The notes under the pieces: model-generated
What the model saw: only the letters and a program-made list of their open reading frames with translations
The model's database searches: none
Told to the model about the DNA's origin: nothing
Program-made: the position numbers and the translations under genes
Shown here: piece after piece, positions 30,165-34,270 of the stretch
How positions within the stretch are numbered: the stretch's first letter is position 1
Layout of the letters: each line of letters opens with the position of its first letter
Source: an uncultured Prevotella sp.
GTDB taxonomy: Bacteria > Bacteroidota > Bacteroidia > Bacteroidales > Bacteroidaceae
Length of the DNA: 34,270 nucleotides
Assembly (NCBI GenBank): GCA_946624005.1
Contig: CAMORS010000022.1
Location: forward strand, 1-34,270
Reading direction: 5' to 3'

Positions 30165-33100
30165 CTACATCTCTACATTCATACCGCTTAGGTGCAGCAT
30201 GGGGTGCGAGCTGCGCGTATCGGAGATGTTCCATCGGATGGTCACCGTTTTTTCCTCACCGGGCATCAAGTGGAAATAGTTGTCGGAATAGCTGACGGGA
30301 AGAATCTGTTCGCCATCTTCCGACTTGAGGTTGAGACGGAGCATCAGTGCCGGATAGGGAGAGTCGTTGCGAAGCACGGCCCGGCAATGCTCCTTCTCCC
30401 ACTGCATGGTGGTAGTGATGTGAGCCTTGGGCAGAGAGAGCAGGGCTCGCCACGACTGGTCGTCGGCACTTCTGACATAGGTATTCTCAGACAGCACGTT
30501 GGCATTCTCGTCTTTGACGACGAGTCGCAAGAACCACACATCGGTGAGCCGTTTGGGTTGCTTCACCTTCATGCAGCGCAGGGTGGAGTCTTCGTGGGTG
30601 CGCACCTTCTTTTGCTGCTGTTTCAACAGCTGGCCGTTCATGTCGTATATCTCCGTGCCGACACGCAGCTTCCGGTGCGTACCACCACGCGTGTTGACCA
30701 GTTCGACACTGTCTGTCAGCGCGTTCCATTGCACATGAAGCGGCTCGCAGGCTTTCTTACAGGCGAAGAAAGCCGCGGTGGGGTCGAAGAAATAGTCGTA
30801 GGTCTGCCACACCATCGAGGGGAAGGCAGGATGACTCATCCAGATGATGAGCCCCGAGCGCGTCAGGTTGTTCGACTCGAACATGGCCCGGTAGCCGTCG
30901 TAGTTGACCCATTGCGCCCATTGCGTGAAGGTCTTGGCGTTGTCGGGCCATCCGAACATGCCCTCCATGAGGGCGTTGAACGTCTCGCCGCGCTGTGCTC
31001 CCTTCATCGTGAAGTCGTGCTGCCCCCAGAAGTTGCTCTGTGGCCACAGGTGCTCAGGGCGCAGGGTGCGACAAAGGCTCTCGTAGTTCATCACGTTGGG
31101 CATACCGCGCTCGGTGTGCAGCTTCAGCATCGGTCGCTGGAAATATTCTTTCCTGGGCAGTGCGTTGTAGGGACCGTGCCCCCCTACTCCATCGTCGGCC
31201 GAGCTGGGAATATACACCATGTCGGGATGGTGGTCGGCAACCAACTGGCGGAGCTGTTCGTTGAGCGTTGCAGGAGGATAGCCCTCGTTGCGCCCACAGT
31301 AGAGTGCGAGGCAGGGATGCTGGCGTATTCTCTTGAGATAGTCGGTGGCGTTGCGCATGAACATCAGCTCGTCGTCGGGATTCGGTCCGTCGGAAGGGTT
31401 GGCCAACCAGAAGTCTTGCCACACCATGATGCCATGACGGTCGCAAGCCTCATAGAACTCATCGTCGCCTGTCTGCCCCACCCAGTTGCGTATCATCGTG
31501 AAATTCATCTGCCGATGATAGTCGACGGCGATGTCGTATTCGCGGCCGCGGTAGTTCAGATTGTGTTCCGAGAAGCCCCAGTTGCCCCCGAGAGGAACAA
31601 AACGTCGGCCATTGATGTAGAGTTTCAGGGCCGTCAGCGTGTCGCTATAGGTGACTTGCCGAATGCCGGCCTTGTATTCGAGGTGAACCTTTTCGAGGTG
31701 AGAGGTGAGAGGTGAGAGGTGAGAGGTGATTTCATAGCCCGCCTTATATAAATAAGGTATACCATAGCCGTTGGGCCACCAGAGGTGCATCTGCCGGTTT
31801 TTCAGCTGGGGGAAGTCATCGGGCGAGAAGGCCACCTCGCGCTCTTCATAGGGCTGCAACTCTACGGGCCTTTCAAACTGTATGTCGCCTATCCATCCGC
31901 GAAGCCCTATTTGCTGTAGGGAGTCAGTATGATTCCTGACAACGACAGTGGGTGTCATCGTTGCCGTACCGTCTGCACCCTTGACATCCTCCACCTTCGA
32001 AAGAAGGAGAGGATCGCCAATCGAGACGCCATCGTTGGCCGACAGATAGACATCGTTCCAGATGCCCATGTTACGTCCGCGGACGGTAGAAATCCAGTCC
32101 CACCCGACAGACGCATGGAACGTAGGATTGTCGGCTCCGAGGATGCCGCCGTTGAAGCCCGTGTTTAGTGCGTTCTTCTCTTTCACCCCGCCATAATTCC
32201 TGTTGTTAACGATGCGCACAGCCAGCACATTGTTGCCTGCCTTGAGCCATCGTGTGGCATCGAAGACTCCCCGATGGAAGGCTCCCTCGATACGACCCAA
32301 GCAATGGCCGTTGAGCCACACATCGGCCTTCCAGTTGATGCCGTCGAAATGGAGCATGACGTGGCGCCGCGAGAGCAACTCTTCGGGCACCTGGAAGGTA
32401 GTGCGATAGATGAACGGCTGACGGAAGAACGATTCGGAGATCATCATCAGCTCGTCGTCGTAGTTGGGATTGGGGATAGCCTCGACGTTGAGATAGCTTG
32501 TCAGGACGGTGGCAGGCACTGTGGCCACGATGCCTCCGAAAGAACGTCCCTCGCTGGTGTCTTCCTGCGAGAGCTGTTCCATCAGTCCGCCGTAGTTGGT
32601 CCACTCGTGGCGCAGTCGCCATGCACCTCCGTTGAGCGAGTAGGTGCCGTTGGGCCGCCAACCTTCTAAAGGATGCTCCTGAGCGACGAGACCTCCGCGC
32701 CCCCACACCTCGAGCTCGCTCAGCGCATAGCGTTGGAGACAGTTGTCGGCGGTAGTCCTCACGCGGACATAACGCCCATAGACGGGTTGCGGCAGGTTGA
32801 CGACAGCCGTCTTCTCCAAACAGAGACAGCGTCGGTCGGCCTGATGTGCCGAAGCCGTCGTATCGTTCAGGCTGCTGATGGTCGTCCAGTCCTGATTGTC
32901 GTCGGACAGTTCCACCTTCCATTGTGCTGGAGCCATGAGCCAGAAGGCTTTCAGCTGGCTGATCTCGGAGCGTCGGCCTAAATCGACCGTCACCCATTGT
33001 TCCCCACCGCCATCGCTCATCCAAGCCGAGCAGAACTGCGACGACGGCATCAAGTCGACGCGTTGGCCACGATAGAAGGCACGCACCTCCGTAATCGACC

Positions 33101-33776
33101 ACAGAGCGGCTCCCTCCATGTCGAAATGGAGGAGAAGATCGTCGACGGTCCCCACAGTCTGCTGATCCAAGCGGCAGCCTATCGTCAATCGTCGCACCGC
33201 CATCTTCGTCGACTCCGTCTGCTTGTTCGGGTCGGAGTGTACCCGATAGGGCAGCAGTTCGCCAGGAAGGTCGTCACCCTCCTCGACGAACAGGCAGTGC
33301 CGGTCGTCGTCGTCAGAAATTCGTATGCGATAGCCGCTGACAGCCTTGCTATCGTCGTAGACCACTTGTGCCGAGATATTGAGACTGTCGAACAAGGTGG
33401 TGTGGTTCCACAGAAAATGAATCCACGGATGAGGTCCGTTGAGCGAGTTGCGCGAGTATTCGTTGCCGTCGATGCAGCTTTCGCGGTCGCCCTTCGGTAG
33501 GGGGCCTTCGGATGTTTCCACCCACCAGAATCCCAGCTTCGAGGTGGTATAGCCGTCGGTGACGAGCTGCGCCGTCAGGTTGTAGTCGTGGCTCGACGAG
33601 TGCCAGGCACGTCGGTTGAGGGCGAGGTTGCGGAAGGTGGTATCGCTAACGAGCGTCGGGGCGAAACATTCAGCGGGGTTTCCGGGATAGAAGCCTATGC
33701 CACGTGAAGGGTCTTCATCGGCACGAGCTGAAGAAGACAGGGCAAGCAGTATAGCGAGAAGGAAGACTTTCAGCAT
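30165..33776 (-). CDS. GH2-family glycosidase with N-terminal discoidin-like domains
   Basis: 1203 aa from the ATG at 33776 (MLKVFLLAILLALSSSARAD, signal peptide). Two F5/8-type C-like regions come first (about 50-180 and 265-375, with QWVTVDLGRRSEISQLKAFW). Next are a GH2 sugar-binding domain (about 390-560, YRTTFQVPEELLSRRHVMLH), an Ig-like domain and a TIM barrel starting at INGRRFVPLGGNWG. The acid/base Glu is in GRNEG (about 831) and the nucleophile Glu in HTERGM (about 889). C-terminal Ig-like domains follow. Architecture fits exo-beta-glucosaminidase/beta-mannosidase-type GH2 enzymes that trim host or plant glycans; the exact substrate is unknown. The start is set by the promoter at 33800-33807. 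Confidence 0.85.
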   Translation of the reverse strand: MLKVFLLAILLALSSSARADEDPSRGIGFYPGNPAECFAPTLVSDTTFRNLALNRRAWHSSSHDYNLTAQLVTDGYTTSKLGFWWVETSEGPLPKGDRESCIDGNEYSRNSLNGPHPWIHFLWNHTTLFDSLNISAQVVYDDSKAVSGYRIRISDDDDRHCLFVEEGDDLPGELLPYRVHSDPNKQTESTKMAVRRLTIGCRLDQQTVGTVDDLLLHFDMEGAALWSITEVRAFYRGQRVDLMPSSQFCSAWMSDGGGEQWVTVDLGRRSEISQLKAFWLMAPAQWKVELSDDNQDWTTISSLNDTTASAHQADRRCLCLEKTAVVNLPQPVYGRYVRVRTTADNCLQRYALSELEVWGRGGLVAQEHPLEGWRPNGTYSLNGGAWRLRHEWTNYGGLMEQLSQEDTSEGRSFGGIVATVPATVLTSYLNVEAIPNPNYDDELMMISESFFRQPFIYRTTFQVPEELLSRRHVMLHFDGINWKADVWLNGHCLGRIEGAFHRGVFDATRWLKAGNNVLAVRIVNNRNYGGVKEKNALNTGFNGGILGADNPTFHASVGWDWISTVRGRNMGIWNDVYLSANDGVSIGDPLLLSKVEDVKGADGTATMTPTVVVRNHTDSLQQIGLRGWIGDIQFERPVELQPYEEREVAFSPDDFPQLKNRQMHLWWPNGYGIPYLYKAGYEITSHLSPLTSHLEKVHLEYKAGIRQVTYSDTLTALKLYINGRRFVPLGGNWGFSEHNLNYRGREYDIAVDYHRQMNFTMIRNWVGQTGDDEFYEACDRHGIMVWQDFWLANPSDGPNPDDELMFMRNATDYLKRIRQHPCLALYCGRNEGYPPATLNEQLRQLVADHHPDMVYIPSSADDGVGGHGPYNALPRKEYFQRPMLKLHTERGMPNVMNYESLCRTLRPEHLWPQSNFWGQHDFTMKGAQRGETFNALMEGMFGWPDNAKTFTQWAQWVNYDGYRAMFESNNLTRSGLIIWMSHPAFPSMVWQTYDYFFDPTAAFFACKKACEPLHVQWNALTDSVELVNTRGGTHRKLRVGTEIYDMNGQLLKQQQKKVRTHEDSTLRCMKVKQPKRLTDVWFLRLVVKDENANVLSENTYVRSADDQSWRALLSLPKAHITTTMQWEKEHCRAVLRNDSPYPALMLRLNLKSEDGEQILPVSYSDNYFHLMPGEEKTVTIRWNISDTRSSHPMLHLSGMNVEM
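31695..31729. repeat. Five perfect GAGGTGA repeats inside the GH2 gene
   Basis: Five uninterrupted copies of a 7-nt unit encoding TSHLSPLTSHL at residues about 683-694, in a loop before the catalytic barrel. Loss or gain of one unit would change the frame. Confidence 0.9.
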
Positions 33777-33799
33777 ATCGTATTGTTGTTTTAGCGATG

Positions 33800-33807
33800 C
33801 AAAGATA
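33800..33807 (-). promoter_or_regulatory. -7 promoter element of the GH2 gene
   Basis: TATCTTTG on the minus strand, 24 nt before the ATG at 33776. It excludes the in-frame start at 33833. Confidence 0.7.
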
Positions 33808-33864
33808 ATGATTTTCCGCGAAACGACACGCACTGCAGGGAGAAAAGTTTGTTTTTTCGGTGAT

Positions 33865-33937
33865 GAAACGAAACAACCCCGACTCGTTTTTTATGATAGA
33901 AACGAAACAACCCCGACTCACGCCGGGGCTGTTTCTT
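33865..33937. terminator. Hairpin with a duplicated arm
   Basis: The stem GAAACAACCCCG (33904-33915) / CGGGGCTGTTTC (33924-33935) has one wobble pair. Its 5' arm is part of a 21-nt sequence found twice, at 33865-33885 and 33899-33919. On + it is followed by a T-rich tract; on - the T run is weaker. It lies between the -7 element at 34010 and the GH2 promoter. Confidence 0.65.
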
Positions 33938-34003
33938 TTCATTTCAGAATGTTAAGTACAATTAGTTAATATATAGCACTTTGTTTCTTGGAATCTTTAT
34001 TAA
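33890..34003 (-). ncRNA. Second candidate short transcript
   Basis: A -7 element TACCTTTG (minus, 34017-34010) lies about 75 nt upstream of the hairpin at 33904-33935. No convincing ORF lies between them; a 75-codon minus frame from 33942 runs into the GH2 gene and is probably spurious. It may be an sRNA or an attenuated leader for GH2. Confidence 0.25.
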
Positions 34004-34009
34004 GGCATG

Positions 34010-34017
34010 CAAAGGTA
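34010..34017 (-). promoter_or_regulatory. -7 promoter element upstream of the duplicated-arm hairpin
   Basis: TACCTTTG on the minus strand in AT-rich DNA; there is no coding start directly downstream. Confidence 0.45.
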
Positions 34018-34055
34018 AAAAAAACTGACGACATGCTTTCGAACGGAAGTAATTA

Positions 34056-34089
34056 TTTGACAAAAAATCAACGTAAACGTTTACATTTG
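34056..34089 (+). promoter_or_regulatory. Possible + promoter overlapping a LacI-type palindrome
   Basis: TTTGACA at 34056-34062 and TACATTTG at 34082-34089 fit -33 and -7 elements. The perfect palindrome GTAAACGTTTAC at 34073-34084 has the CG-centred form of LacI/CcpA-family operators. Any gene controlled by it to the right lies outside the window. Confidence 0.4.
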
Positions 34090-34184
34090 TATCATTTTCT
34101 TTCAATTTGAAAGTTAGAACCGTCAGAAAGACATTTTTACGCGACACTACTGTTTTTTTCGGGGAAACATACCAAAGCTGCTAC

Positions 34185-34270
34185 GTAGGAGGTCACGCTT
34201 CCTAGCGTGACACCTGCCACGTTATTGCTACTTATGTGCTGTTGCGACGCTGGGAAGCGTCGCCTCCTAC
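34185..34270. repeat. REP-like composite element at the window edge
   Basis: The outer arms GTAGGAGG (34185-34192) and CCTCCTAC (34263-34270) enclose two hairpins: the 34-nt element at 34187-34220 and GCGACGC-TGGGAA-GCGTCGC at 34244-34263. The first is the inverted counterpart of 18037-18070. The element may continue past the window. Confidence 0.8.

Noticed and set aside
30192..31715. 507-codon open frame on + opposite GH2
   Set aside because: Antisense to an unmistakable GH2 catalytic domain.
33715..33942. 75-codon minus ORF overlapping the start of GH2
   Set aside because: It overlaps the GH2 signal peptide in another frame and runs through the terminator hairpin and GH2 promoter.
33962..34147. 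61-codon minus ORF
   Set aside because: AT-rich, crosses the LacI-type palindrome and the -7 element at 34010; no coding bias.

Overview
The window looks like a chromosomal segment of a Bacteroidota bacterium, most likely Prevotella-like. The evidence is a GC-rich third-position bias in the genes, AT-rich intergenic DNA, very weak Shine-Dalgarno sequences and at least a dozen copies of the Bacteroidota -7 promoter element TAnnTTTG just ahead of genes. It also has typical Bacteroidota families: a PorE-like type IX secretion protein, carboxypeptidase-regulatory-domain proteins, a TonB/ExbBD/PstS/TPR cluster and a GH2 enzyme. The assignment comes from gene content alone. I saw no rRNA, tRNA or CRISPR array.

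Left part (1-7.8 kb). The window opens in the 3' end of a probable type I restriction HsdR gene. Next comes a truncated second copy of a zinc-ribbon gene, a short cassette (gene remnant, DUF6169-like gene and a coupled 43-aa ORF), then the intact zinc-ribbon gene. The intact gene is the last member of a leftward operon DUF2284 - sbcD - sbcC - GNAT - zinc ribbon, started by one recognisable promoter at 7785-7792.

Middle part (7.8-18.2 kb). Rightward genes encode a secreted carboxypeptidase-regulatory-domain protein, a PorE-like lipoprotein (TPR + beta-propeller + CRD + OmpA), a nucleotide-binding-dead FetA-like subunit with its FetB-like permease, a structured leader with two micro-ORFs, and a lipoprotein DNA/RNA endonuclease. 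A leftward porin and a rightward three-repeat protein with a type IX sorting-like tail follow. The PorE homologue and the tailed protein suggest that the type IX system is used here.

18.2-25.2 kb. A leftward Ton-energising cluster reads exbB - exbD - exbD - tonB - PstS-like lipoprotein - TPR protein, with an aspartate aminotransferase gene upstream. Between the TPR gene and the three-repeat gene lies a gene remnant cut by a REP-like repeat.

25.2-34.3 kb. A gene-free island of about 1 kb carries 22-bp tandem repeats, REP-like palindromes and an AT-rich core between inverted repeats. It is followed by a MATE transporter, a candidate small RNA, a modular secreted endonuclease and a large GH2 glycosidase. 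The last two coding regions contain simple-sequence repeats with 7-nt units, which could shift the reading frame. The right edge has another short promoter-terminator unit, a LacI-type palindrome and a second REP-like element.
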